Shown here in pieces: positions 1 through 8,234 of a stretch of DNA of 64,000 bases (its first letter is position 1; every line of letters starts with the position of its first letter). Source of the stretch: JBMFVE01 sp049966155 (GTDB lineage Bacteria; Bacteroidota; Ignavibacteria; Kryptoniales; JAKASW01). A program made the translations under genes and the position numbers. The DNA lies in NCBI GenBank assembly GCA_049966155.1, contig JBMFVE010000002.1, positions 62,001 through 126,000 of the forward strand, written 5' to 3'. The notes beneath the pieces were generated by a model that saw nothing but the letters and a program-made list of their open reading frames with translations, was not told the origin of the DNA and searched no databases.

Positions 1-378
1 TCTATCAGTACTGATAGAGCATAAATGAGAAATTGAATCACGTAGTTTTTGATAAATTGGTTCGAGCTTGGGTTTATCAGCTACTATCACCAGGTCAATG
101 TTCACGAGGGAAAATCCTTTCTCGTTAGCTTTCGAAAGTGCGAATTCCAAAATTTTACTGCTCTCAATTCCTGAAATTAAAGGGTCGGTGTCCTTAAAGT
201 ATGTTCCAATATCCCCACTTGCTGCTGCACCAAGAATTGCATCGGCCAGCGCATGGAGAACTACATCGCCATCTGAATGTCCCAGCAAACCCATGTTAAA
301 GTCTATGGATATGCCGCCAAGTTGAAGTTTTCGTCCCTCAACCAACTGATGTGCATCAAATCCGAATCCCACTCTCAT
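1..378 (-). CDS. ispF: 2-C-methyl-D-erythritol 2,4-cyclodiphosphate synthase, 3' end outside window
   Basis: IspF converts CDP-methylerythritol 2-phosphate to the cyclic 2,4-diphosphate in the MEP route to isoprenoid precursors, in the cytoplasm. Translating the minus strand from the ATG at 378 gives a protein starting MRVGFGFDAHQLVEGRKL, with the family's metal-binding DAH (residues 8-10) and the GHSDGDV and HALADAILGA motifs. About 126 of the usual roughly 158 residues are present; the rest runs off the left edge. The ATG overlaps the stop of the upstream acylphosphatase gene as ATGA, so the two are translationally coupled. The family is unmistakable from its N-terminal motifs; only the C-terminus is unseen. 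Confidence 0.95.
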   Translation of the reverse strand, partial: MRVGFGFDAHQLVEGRKLQLGGISIDFNMGLLGHSDGDVVLHALADAILGAAASGDIGTYFKDTDPLISGIESSKILEFALSKANEKGFSLVNIDLVIVADKPKLEPIYQKLRDSISHLCSISTDR

Positions 379-653
379 AGCGTTATCTCAAAATTTGAAA
401 ATTCATTCGTGGGTATTTCCCAGTCAACTTCCACGCCTGTGACATGTGCAGAAACTGGACCGCGGCGGAGTTCTTTTATAAACTCCTCAATTAAGCCGTG
501 GTTTCCTTCAACCACGACTTCAACACGGCCATCAGATAAGTTCTTAACGTATCCTTTCAAATTGTATGCTCTTGCGTGCTTATAAGCAAAATATCTATAT
601 CCAACACCTTGAACAGCGCCTGTAACAATTATATGAGCTCTTCTGTCAAACAT
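375..653 (-). CDS. acyP: Acylphosphatase
   Basis: This small cytoplasmic enzyme hydrolyses the carboxyl-phosphate bond of acyl phosphates. The signature GAVQGVGYR carries the phosphate-binding Arg, and GYVKNLSDGRVEVVVEG carries the catalytic Asn and the second conserved block. Starting at the ATG at 653 gives 92 residues, the usual family length, with the first beta strand (AHIIVTG) right after a short leader. A TTG at 665 would add four residues and is less likely. The stop overlaps the ispF start by four bases, so the two genes form an operon with no functional link that I can name. Confidence 0.93.
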   Translation of the reverse strand: MFDRRAHIIVTGAVQGVGYRYFAYKHARAYNLKGYVKNLSDGRVEVVVEGNHGLIEEFIKELRRGPVSAHVTGVEVDWEIPTNEFSNFEITL

Positions 654-715
654 TTGTTCAAACAAAAATTTTCTTTAAATCTACCAAATATTCTTTGAAA
701 TAAAACGGCTCCATT

Positions 716-2110
716 TTACTTTGTTTGTGCCGGTTCCTGATGGATTACAACTTTTGTGATTTCGGGAAATCGCGATTGCAAATTACTTGTCAGTTTATTG
801 ATAATGTTGTCGATTTCGCCAATTGTCAGATTACTCCTGAACCTGCAGGCTGCAGCCACTCTCAGACCGGAATCGCTCCGTGTAAGACTCAGGTTATGAC
901 ATTCGACTATGTTACTTTCATTCTTTATCATATTGGTGAGTTCTTCCACCAATTTAGTATTATCCTGGCTGATTACGTTTGCGTGTTGTGGTTCATTGTG
1001 ATGCTGGTCTATGTGGACAAATATCTGGTTAACATGTGGAATATTCTTTCTAATTTCGTTTTCCAGACTTTCGGATTTTTTATGCGCACTTTCTATGTCG
1101 TCCTTGGCTTCCGTGTCAAGGTGTAAATCAATTTGATATCCATCTTCGGTTTCGTACACTTCTATATCGTGAATTTTAGTTAGTGACAAATCTGCTGATA
1201 GCCTTACCTTATCTGCTACTGATTCCAATTCAGTTTGAACAGGTTCGGCATGTACAACGACGTCGGCATCCCGCGTTACCTCTTTTACTCTCCTTTCAAT
1301 TTCGTCCATGATTTCGTGTGCCTTTTCAAATGGGAGTGAGCGTGGTAATTCGACCGACATATCGACAAACATCTTTCCACCCGAAAATCGCGCTCGAAAA
1401 TTTTTGACAGCGAGAATTCCACCAACATTTTTTACCGTGTTCAAAAGGGCTTCAGTTATTTCGCTGGCAGGGCTTCTGTCGACAAGGACATCTATGGTTT
1501 TCTTCCCCATGCGAAAACTGATAAAAGCGACTATTACCGAAACCCCAAGAGCAGCAAGTGGGTCAGCATAATTTACGCCAAACGATGAGCCGATTAATCC
1601 GACAATGACAACTGAGGAGCTCAATATATCGGTTGAAAAGTGAAGTGCATCAGCCTCGAGAGCCTGACTGTTGTGTTTTCTGGCTGCCCGATAAAGGATT
1701 CGTGAGCGAGTGTAGTCAACAGCAATAGCTGTTATAATTACAGCATAGCTCCAGAAGTTTACTTCAATAATAACTCTCTTATAAAAAAGTCGCCCTATTG
1801 CTTCCTGAGCGATCAGATAACATGTGAGCAAAAGTATTAAGGTCTCAAAAAGAGCCGATATGTTCTCAAATTTGCCGTGGCCATAATGGTGCTGCACGTC
1901 GGGGGGCTTATCTGCTGCACGCACAGCAAAGAAAGTCATCCCGGCTGCCATGAGATCGAGTCCAGAATGCGCGGCCTCGCTCAATATCCCAAGACTGCCG
2001 GTGGTCAATCCAACACCGAGTTTCACAGCAGTTAAAAATAGGGCAGCGATTACTGAGCTTAGCGCAGCCTTTCGTTTGTCACGGGTCGCGTTGTTTTCGT
2101 TGGTTGCCAC
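716..2110 (-). CDS. CDF family divalent metal cation efflux transporter with enlarged C-terminal domain
   Basis: This is an inner-membrane proton-coupled exporter of Zn, Fe, Mn or similar ions. Residues 15-210 hold six predicted transmembrane segments, with paired metal-site motifs H48-x3-D52 (AAHSGLD) and H157-x3-D161 (HFSTD), plus the HYGHGKFE loop after helix 2. That HD-HD pattern is typical of zinc transporters, but the substrate is not proven. At 464 residues it is far longer than the usual 300 or so. After the normal dimerisation domain (about 214-295) come two further stretches (about 296-375 and 385-464) that read like repeats of it. The start is GTG, directly abutting the TAG stop of the aldolase-like gene, so the two are cotranscribed. 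Confidence 0.9.
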   Translation of the reverse strand: MATNENNATRDKRKAALSSVIAALFLTAVKLGVGLTTGSLGILSEAAHSGLDLMAAGMTFFAVRAADKPPDVQHHYGHGKFENISALFETLILLLTCYLIAQEAIGRLFYKRVIIEVNFWSYAVIITAIAVDYTRSRILYRAARKHNSQALEADALHFSTDILSSSVVIVGLIGSSFGVNYADPLAALGVSVIVAFISFRMGKKTIDVLVDRSPASEITEALLNTVKNVGGILAVKNFRARFSGGKMFVDMSVELPRSLPFEKAHEIMDEIERRVKEVTRDADVVVHAEPVQTELESVADKVRLSADLSLTKIHDIEVYETEDGYQIDLHLDTEAKDDIESAHKKSESLENEIRKNIPHVNQIFVHIDQHHNEPQHANVISQDNTKLVEELTNMIKNESNIVECHNLSLTRSDSGLRVAAACRFRSNLTIGEIDNIINKLTSNLQSRFPEITKVVIHQEPAQTK

Positions 2111-3460
2111 CTAATTTTTAATGTATTTCGCTACAATTTCCCGGGTATTTTGTACATTTAATTTCAGGAAGAGAAATTCAAACCGTCTTTCAAGTTCACG
2201 CTGAGCAATTTCAATCCAGTCTCTTCCGAGATTCCACATTTGTTGTTTAAAAGGTCCAAATGCCTTCTTACGAGTTTTGTAAATGAACTGCTCATCGGTC
2301 ATATCCGGTTTTTTCTCATCAGACATGTTTTTTCTGAGGTAGTCGTATATCTCTTCACGAAATTCTTTTGGAAAGATATCAAAAAGTAGGTTTTGAAAAC
2401 CGGTGGCAAGATGAATTTCCGCTGTTCCTACTTTAGGAAACTTGTCAAATAGTTCTTCTGGTAACGTTGACGCACCGTGCTGCACGGCGCCGGCCATTCC
2501 ATATTCTTGACGTGCAATCTTTGAAATTGATTCCAGCACTCCAAAATCAATTTTCACCTGAGCAACTGTTCCGTCGGGTAGCACAACGCCTCCATGGCTG
2601 GAGCCTGTTTGAACGCTGATTTTGCTAATTGGCCGACTCCCCTGTTTTTGCTCATTTAATTCCTTCAGATACCCATTCATATATGCGCGAAATTCCTCAG
2701 GGGTTGAATTCTTTCCACCAACCTCACCAATTTCTCCACCAACTGAAATTGTGATGCCAGCAGGTTCCAGCTCCCTTATAAATGCTGTCATATCAGCTGC
2801 TTGTTTAAAATTATCTCGCTGCTGTTCTTCAATAGTGGGTTTACTCAGGTCGACAAGTGTGGAAGAATCAATGTCGATATTGTAAAACTCGGCTTCAATT
2901 GCTTCCTTAATCAGAGACTTTATTGAATTTATTTCCTTATCAGGTTCCTGTGCAAATTTTTTTGCATTGAATTGGAAATGGTCTCCCTGGATGAATACGG
3001 GGCCGATATAGTCTTCTTTAATAGCGGCTGCGAGAACACATGCAGCATATTCAGATGGACGTTGTTCAGTATATCCAATTTCTGATTTTGCAATTTCAAA
3101 TACGAACGCTCCAATATTGTTTCTCTTTGCCACTCGGAACATAGCACGTGCAACATCATAAGTTATCCCACGTATGTTAACAGCAGGGACTGTAAAGCCG
3201 GATACCTCTCCTCTTCCAATTGCCGAATAAAGTTCCTGAATTGAAGCAGGACGGGCAGAAAGGCTATTTGCAATTTGATGAATAAGAGAGCGTGATTTTT
3301 CTTTAACTTCTCTGTCTGGATTAAAAACGGACTCATAAACCAGAGAGTCTATTATGGACTCACGAACTTTATTTGCATTATTAACTATGATGTTGTGGTC
3401 ATTCAGAAATGTAATGGCTCCTTCCGTCATCTTACGGAGCTCCTGAGTGTTTTTTAACAT
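2111..3460 (-). CDS. Class II fructose-bisphosphate aldolase-like protein
   Basis: Class II aldolases use a divalent metal to cleave or form ketose bisphosphates. The family pattern is present in order: FIQGDHFQ (D160 and metal ligand H161), IDIDSSTL near 195, VGGEIGEVGG (E243), SSHGG (H289) and QHGAST (H328), numbered from the ATG at 3460. That start was chosen because a near-perfect ribosome site (AGGAGGAG) sits 9 nt upstream; a start at 3487 would put the site inside the gene. At 449 residues it is about 100 longer than typical enzymes, with extra N-terminal (1-75) and C-terminal (365-449) helices. It sits directly before a metal transporter gene. Substrate could be fructose- or tagatose-bisphosphate or another sugar; family is secure, specificity is not. 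Confidence 0.8.
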   Translation of the reverse strand: MLKNTQELRKMTEGAITFLNDHNIIVNNANKVRESIIDSLVYESVFNPDREVKEKSRSLIHQIANSLSARPASIQELYSAIGRGEVSGFTVPAVNIRGITYDVARAMFRVAKRNNIGAFVFEIAKSEIGYTEQRPSEYAACVLAAAIKEDYIGPVFIQGDHFQFNAKKFAQEPDKEINSIKSLIKEAIEAEFYNIDIDSSTLVDLSKPTIEEQQRDNFKQAADMTAFIRELEPAGITISVGGEIGEVGGKNSTPEEFRAYMNGYLKELNEQKQGSRPISKISVQTGSSHGGVVLPDGTVAQVKIDFGVLESISKIARQEYGMAGAVQHGASTLPEELFDKFPKVGTAEIHLATGFQNLLFDIFPKEFREEIYDYLRKNMSDEKKPDMTDEQFIYKTRKKAFGPFKQQMWNLGRDWIEIAQRELERRFEFLFLKLNVQNTREIVAKYIKN

Positions 3461-3524
3461 AACTAATCTCCTCCTTAAATTATACAAAGAAAGTTATTTA
3501 AGAATTGCCAGTCAATCAAATCGT

Positions 3525-4862
3525 TTATTTAATTTTTCTCATCCGTGCAGCGAAGCTCCCGTCAAGATCATGGCGGTGTGGAAATGTTTCAACAAATCCA
3601 TCTTTGCTGACGAGAGATTTATCAATAAATTGGTCGGCTTTTTCAAGCGTAAATTCAGGATGCCGGCTAAGGAAGGCGTTAATCACATCCTGATTCTCCA
3701 TAGTTTCCATGGTGCAGGTACTGTAAACTAGAACGCCATTTGACTTCAAAAGTCCAGCAGCATTTTCCAATATTGCAGTTTGAATTATATTTAATTTAGT
3801 TATATCCTCAGGTTCCCTTTTCCATTTAGAATCAGGTTTCTTTCTAATGACGCCAAATCCTGTACAGGGAGCATCGATCAATATTCTATCGAATTGCCTG
3901 TCAGATTTGAATGTGCTTGCATCAGCAGTTACAACATTCGGATTCGGATTTCCTACCCTCATCAATGACGATACGAGTAAGCGTGAGCGATTCTCATACT
4001 TTTCTACAGCTACCAGGTCAACATTGCCATTTGTCAATTCCCATATATGGGAAGATTTTCCCCCGGGTGCGGCACAGAGATCAAGTATACGTTCTCCCGG
4101 GTGAGGATCAAGAAGTCGACTGACGATCCCGGCACTTTCATCCTGGACTGTAAAGAATCCCTCTTTAAAATCTTCCAGTTCACCTATTCTCGACAATCCC
4201 TCCACGTAAATAAATTCAGGAAGGTATTTTCCCTTTTCAGCTTTCAATTCAGCATTCCTGAATTTTTCAATAAGTTTTTCGGGTGAGGTTCGGTTTAAAT
4301 TTACGCGGAGTGATAAATGGGGACGATCATTTAGAGAGACGAGCAATTGTTCAGTCTCATATACACCAAATCGATTTATAAATCGTCTGACCAGCCACGC
4401 CGGAAATGAATGAATTATCGAAAGTGCTTTTACCGGGTCGTCTTCAATTGGGGGATACTCCACAAGATTCAGCTTTCTGATAGAAGTCCTCAAAATTGCA
4501 TTGGATAGGTTTGCAAGGTATTGCCCTTTGAGTTTCTTCACGAACTCGACAGATTCATTTACCGCTGCAGAATGTGGAACTCTCTCAAGAAAAAGTATCT
4601 GATACATTGCAAGTCGCAATGCGTTCTTGATATTAATATCAAGTTTGGTATAATCACCGCGGTAGAACTGAGAAATGACATAGTCGATTTTAAGTTTCCA
4701 TCGAATTGTTCCGTTAACAAGCTCGGTTAAGAATGATCTGTCAATTTGGCTCAGTTTTGATTCCCTCAGCTCCATGTCCAGCAGTTTATCCAGATAGGAG
4801 TCGGTGCTTTCAATTCTGCTAAGTATTTTGACCGCTATCTCCCGGGCGGTTTCATAAATCAT
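3525..4862 (-). CDS. rsmB: 16S rRNA (cytosine-967-C5)-methyltransferase
   Basis: RsmB methylates C967 of 16S rRNA using S-adenosylmethionine. An N-terminal NusB-like RNA-binding helical domain (first 140 or so residues) is followed by a Rossmann methyltransferase domain with ILDLCAAPGGKSSH (cofactor loop), DRILIDAPCTGFGV (Cys in the PC motif) and LVYSTCTMETMENQ (catalytic Cys in TCT). I place the start at the ATG at 4862, whose upstream GGAGGGG lies about 4 nt away and whose product begins MIYETAREIA as in the family. An ATG at 4919 would add 19 residues unlike the family N-terminus. It ends about 60 bp from the aldolase-like gene on the same strand. Confidence 0.93.
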   Translation of the reverse strand: MIYETAREIAVKILSRIESTDSYLDKLLDMELRESKLSQIDRSFLTELVNGTIRWKLKIDYVISQFYRGDYTKLDINIKNALRLAMYQILFLERVPHSAAVNESVEFVKKLKGQYLANLSNAILRTSIRKLNLVEYPPIEDDPVKALSIIHSFPAWLVRRFINRFGVYETEQLLVSLNDRPHLSLRVNLNRTSPEKLIEKFRNAELKAEKGKYLPEFIYVEGLSRIGELEDFKEGFFTVQDESAGIVSRLLDPHPGERILDLCAAPGGKSSHIWELTNGNVDLVAVEKYENRSRLLVSSLMRVGNPNPNVVTADASTFKSDRQFDRILIDAPCTGFGVIRKKPDSKWKREPEDITKLNIIQTAILENAAGLLKSNGVLVYSTCTMETMENQDVINAFLSRHPEFTLEKADQFIDKSLVSKDGFVETFPHRHDLDGSFAARMRKIK

Positions 4863-5044
4863 CGCCCCTCCATCATATTTGTAGAATTGAACTTGCTCTG
4901 TAGAATGATCGTTCTTCATCTCGCATGCCCTTTAATGAGAACTATTAACTCACTCAGAATTCTATGTTAGTGCTTAGGCTACTGTTAAGTTACGTCCAAC
5001 TGTTGCAATTTCTATTTACTGTCAGGTACGACTCTACCTTAGGT

Positions 5045-5266
5045 TTATGCCTTTGCTTCCTCCTTTTTACCATACTTTTTCATGAATTTCTCAACCCGTC
5101 CAGCTGAGTCGACAAGTTTTTGCTTGCCTGTGAAAAAAGGATGACAGTTTGAACAAATTTCTACCTTCAGTGATTTAGAAGGCTCTGTTGAACGTGTTTG
5201 GAACGTATTACCGCAAACGCAGGTAACTGTAACGATATGATATTTTGGATGTATTCCTGGTTTCAT
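5045..5266 (-). CDS. rpmE: 50S ribosomal protein bL31, zinc-binding type
   Basis: This is a small ribosomal protein of the large-subunit central protuberance and intersubunit bridge. The 73 residues begin MKPGIHPKYH and carry four Cys in CVCG and CSNC, so it is the zinc-containing form rather than the zinc-independent paralogue, followed by HPFFTGKQ and a basic C-terminus. A clear ribosome site (AGGAGAG) lies about 5 nt before the ATG. It stands alone between acnA and rsmB. The 125 bp after it toward rsmB contain no gene or clear terminator. Confidence 0.97.
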   Translation of the reverse strand: MKPGIHPKYHIVTVTCVCGNTFQTRSTEPSKSLKVEICSNCHPFFTGKQKLVDSAGRVEKFMKKYGKKEEAKA

Positions 5267-5323
5267 TTACTCTCCTGTTTAATTTAAATGTATTCAAAAA
5301 CCGTTAAATTTTCAATTCATCGG

Positions 5324-8041
5324 TCAGGAATGACGCAGCACCATTTGTCTCAGGACAGTTTGAAGTATCCCGCCGTTTTTATAGTATTCAACATCCATAT
5401 TGCTGTCGAGGCGGGCTATCACCTCGAATTCCTTTTTATTACCATCAGCATCAATTGCACTGACCTTAAGAATTTTTCCCGGTTTTAGTTCCTTTTCAAT
5501 ACCTTCTATTGAATATATCTCTTTCCCTGTCAGACCCAGGCTGACAGCGTTTTCTCCTGGTTTGAACTGAAGCGGGAGTACTCCAAGGCCGACTAAATTG
5601 CTCCGGTGTATTCGTTCGTAACTTTCTGCAATAACAGCTTTAACTCCGAGGAGGAGAGTTCCCTTTGCCGCCCAGTCCCGTGAACTTCCACTTCCATATT
5701 CCTTACCTGCTATCACAATGAGTTGAATTTTTTCCGACTGGTATTTCATGGCTGCATCGTAAATCGACATTAGTTGCTCATCCGGAAGATGAATCGTGAC
5801 ACCCCCTTCAGTACCGGGGACCAGCAGATTTTTGAGTCTGATGTTAGCAAATGTTCCGCGCATCATGACTTCGTGATTTCCACGCCGCGCTCCGTAAGAA
5901 TTAAAGTCCTTTGGCTGCACTCCATGTTCTATAAGGTATTTTCCGGCCGGACTTTCCTTTGGTATTGATCCTGCTGGCGATATATGATCTGTGGTCACAG
6001 AGTCACCCAGCATCACAAGCACGCGAGCATTCCTTATATCTGAAACAGGGCTAACTGACGCCGTCATGCCTTCAAAGAAAGGTGGGTTCTGGATATAAGT
6101 TGATGACTTATCCCAACTGTAAGTCATTCCTTCTGGAGCGTCCAGTGATTGCCAGTTTCGATCGCCATCGAAGACACGAGCATAGCGAGACTTGAACATT
6201 TCGGGCTTGACAGATTTTGCCACCGCGTTTTTAATTTCTTCCTGGGATGGCCATATATCCTTGAGAAATACCGGCTTACCATCTTTTGAGTAATCCAGCG
6301 GCTCGTTAATTGGGTCGAAGTCAATCCTTCCTGCTATTGCGTATGCAACCACCAGTGGAGGAGAAGCAAGATAACTTGCCTTTGTATGTGGGTTAATCCG
6401 GCCTTCAAAATTTCTGTTCCCGCTGAGAACCGATGCTGCTACGAGCTTTTCTTTCTCTATAACAGCAGCAATACCTTCGGGAACAGGCCCGCTGTTGCCA
6501 ATGCAGGTAGTACATCCAAAACCAACAAGGTTAAAGCCCAGGGATTCAAGATACGGCAGGACTCCTGCCTCTTTAAGATAATCCATCACTACCTGAGAAC
6601 CTGGAGCAAGGCTTGTCTTAACCCATGGCTTTGTAGTTAGACCGTATTTTTCCACTGCCTTTTTAGCCAGTAAACCGGCGCCAATGAGTACACTTGGGTT
6701 TGAAGTGTTAGTACAGCTTGTAATTGCAGCAATAACAACAGAGCCATTGTGCAGTTCAAAAGAGGAGCCGTTATTTGAGGCTGCCGCCTTTTTTTCAATA
6801 TCTTCGGGTTTTAATCCGAATCCTCGCTCAGCCGGTGAAGCTGAAAGGGACTTTTTAAAAGATTCTTTTATTTCGCTGAGAGCTACCTTATCCTGTGGTC
6901 TTTTTGGTCCAGCAACTGATGGAACGATAGCAGACATATCGATTTCTACCACGTCAGTGAATACCGGAACAGGTGCCTCCCTGGTCCAGAATAGATTTTG
7001 TTCCCTGCAATAAGCCTCGACAAGTTGAACATGCTCCTGTTTACGGCCTGTGATTTTAAGGTAATTGATGGTTTCAGTATCAATTGGGAAGTAGCCCATC
7101 GTTGCGCCATATTCAGGAGACATGTTCGCTATCGTTGCTCTATCAGGAAGGGAGAGTTTTTCTATACCTTCTCCAAAATACTCAACTATTTTACCAACAA
7201 CCCCCTTTTTTCTGAGGATATTGGTTATTGTAAGGACAAGATCTGTTGCTGTGGCACCTTCGGGCATTTCACCTTTAAGGTTAACACCTATAACTTCAGG
7301 TACAAGCATGAAATAAGGCTGTCCGAGCATAACAGCTTCTGCTTCAATACCGCCAACGCCCCACCCAAATACACCGAGCCCGTTAACCATGGTCGTATGG
7401 GAGTCGGTGCCGACAAGTGAATCAGGAAATGCTGTTAGTTCTCCATTCTGGTCTCTTGTCTCCACTACTCTGGCAAGATATTCGAGATTCACCTGATGAC
7501 AGATTCCAGTATCAGGAGGCACGACCTTGAAATTTTGAAATCCATTTTGAGCCCAGCGTAGAAACGCGTATCTTTCCCCGTTTCTTTTAAATTCCAAATC
7601 GGCATTGAATACAAAGGCATCGTCTGTACCATATTTATCCACCTGAACAGAATGGTCAATTACCAGTTCTGTCGGAATCAGTGGATTAATTCTTCTGGGA
7701 TCTCCTCCCAATTTAGACACTGCATCTCTCATTGCTGCCAGGTCCACAACCGCGGGTACTCCTGTAAAATCCTGCATCAGTACTCGTGCAGGCATAAAAG
7801 CAATTTCTTTTGATTGGTCGGGTTTGCCGTTCCATCTTAAAAGATTTTCGATGTCGGAGTGTTGAACTACTTTCCCGTCCTCATGTCTCAAAAGATTCTC
7901 TATCAGAACCCTGATGGAGTACGGGATCCTATCGATGCTGTAACCGCTTTTTTCAAGAGATGGAAGGTGATAGAAGACAAACGAGGCATTTCCCAGTTTT
8001 AAGTTATTCTTTGTTGAGAAGGAATTTAACGACGCAGCCAT
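5324..8041 (-). CDS. acnA: Aconitate hydratase A
   Basis: Aconitase interconverts citrate and isocitrate through a [4Fe-4S] cluster in the TCA cycle; family members can also bind RNA when they lose the cluster. The 905-residue length and motif order match the AcnA/IRP1 type: DFTGVPAVVDLAAMRDA near 91-107, LVGTDSHTTMVNGLG near 209-223, cluster ligands C443 (AAITSCTNTSNPS), C510 and C513 (GFGCTTCIGNSGP), and a C-terminal swivel domain with VMLGDSVTTDHISPAG and GSGSSRDWAAKG. The ribosome site GGGAG lies 8 nt before the ATG and is part of a 12-nt sequence exactly complementary to one about 130 nt upstream (see leader feature). Confidence 0.98.
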   Translation of the reverse strand: MAASLNSFSTKNNLKLGNASFVFYHLPSLEKSGYSIDRIPYSIRVLIENLLRHEDGKVVQHSDIENLLRWNGKPDQSKEIAFMPARVLMQDFTGVPAVVDLAAMRDAVSKLGGDPRRINPLIPTELVIDHSVQVDKYGTDDAFVFNADLEFKRNGERYAFLRWAQNGFQNFKVVPPDTGICHQVNLEYLARVVETRDQNGELTAFPDSLVGTDSHTTMVNGLGVFGWGVGGIEAEAVMLGQPYFMLVPEVIGVNLKGEMPEGATATDLVLTITNILRKKGVVGKIVEYFGEGIEKLSLPDRATIANMSPEYGATMGYFPIDTETINYLKITGRKQEHVQLVEAYCREQNLFWTREAPVPVFTDVVEIDMSAIVPSVAGPKRPQDKVALSEIKESFKKSLSASPAERGFGLKPEDIEKKAAASNNGSSFELHNGSVVIAAITSCTNTSNPSVLIGAGLLAKKAVEKYGLTTKPWVKTSLAPGSQVVMDYLKEAGVLPYLESLGFNLVGFGCTTCIGNSGPVPEGIAAVIEKEKLVAASVLSGNRNFEGRINPHTKASYLASPPLVVAYAIAGRIDFDPINEPLDYSKDGKPVFLKDIWPSQEEIKNAVAKSVKPEMFKSRYARVFDGDRNWQSLDAPEGMTYSWDKSSTYIQNPPFFEGMTASVSPVSDIRNARVLVMLGDSVTTDHISPAGSIPKESPAGKYLIEHGVQPKDFNSYGARRGNHEVMMRGTFANIRLKNLLVPGTEGGVTIHLPDEQLMSIYDAAMKYQSEKIQLIVIAGKEYGSGSSRDWAAKGTLLLGVKAVIAESYERIHRSNLVGLGVLPLQFKPGENAVSLGLTGKEIYSIEGIEKELKPGKILKVSAIDADGNKKEFEVIARLDSNMDVEYYKNGGILQTVLRQMVLRHS

Positions 8042-8049
8042 TTTTTTCT

Positions 8050-8180
8050 CTCCCTATAAATGGATAATTCTTTGAACTTTTCTCAGAAATTTACGGAAAA
8101 AGATGTTATAGGTTCAATCCAAAAACCTTTCGCTGAGGAATAAAACGAACTAACTTCCTCTTAATTGGATTTATAGGGAG
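8050..8180 (-). promoter_or_regulatory. acnA leader: 12-bp inverted repeat masking the ribosome binding site
   Basis: In acnA-sense RNA, the 12-nt arm at 8180-8169 (CTCCCTATAAAT) is perfectly complementary to the arm at 8061-8050 (ATTTATAGGGAG). The second arm contains the acnA Shine-Dalgarno GGGAG. Pairing would close a 107-nt loop and occlude the ribosome site. A shorter hairpin (GGTT/AACC) is possible inside the loop. The repeat is read directly from the sequence; a control function is inference. One caution: the upstream arm contains TATAAA, so it could instead be a -10 element, in which case the arm would not be transcribed. Confidence 0.45.
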
Positions 8181-8185
8181 TGTTT

Positions 8186-8212
8186 CCGGGACTATCTGAT
8201 CGACAGTCCCGG
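8186..8212 (-). terminator. Stem-loop after glnA, possible terminator
   Basis: CCGGGACT (8186-8193) pairs perfectly with AGTCCCGG (8205-8212) across an 11-nt loop, about 22 bp past the glnA stop. In the glnA sense it is followed by AAACACTCCC with no U tract, so it is not a canonical intrinsic terminator. It may act in mRNA stability, processing or Rho-assisted termination. Confidence 0.4.
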
Positions 8213-8234
8213 TATACTGTTTTGACTCAATATG

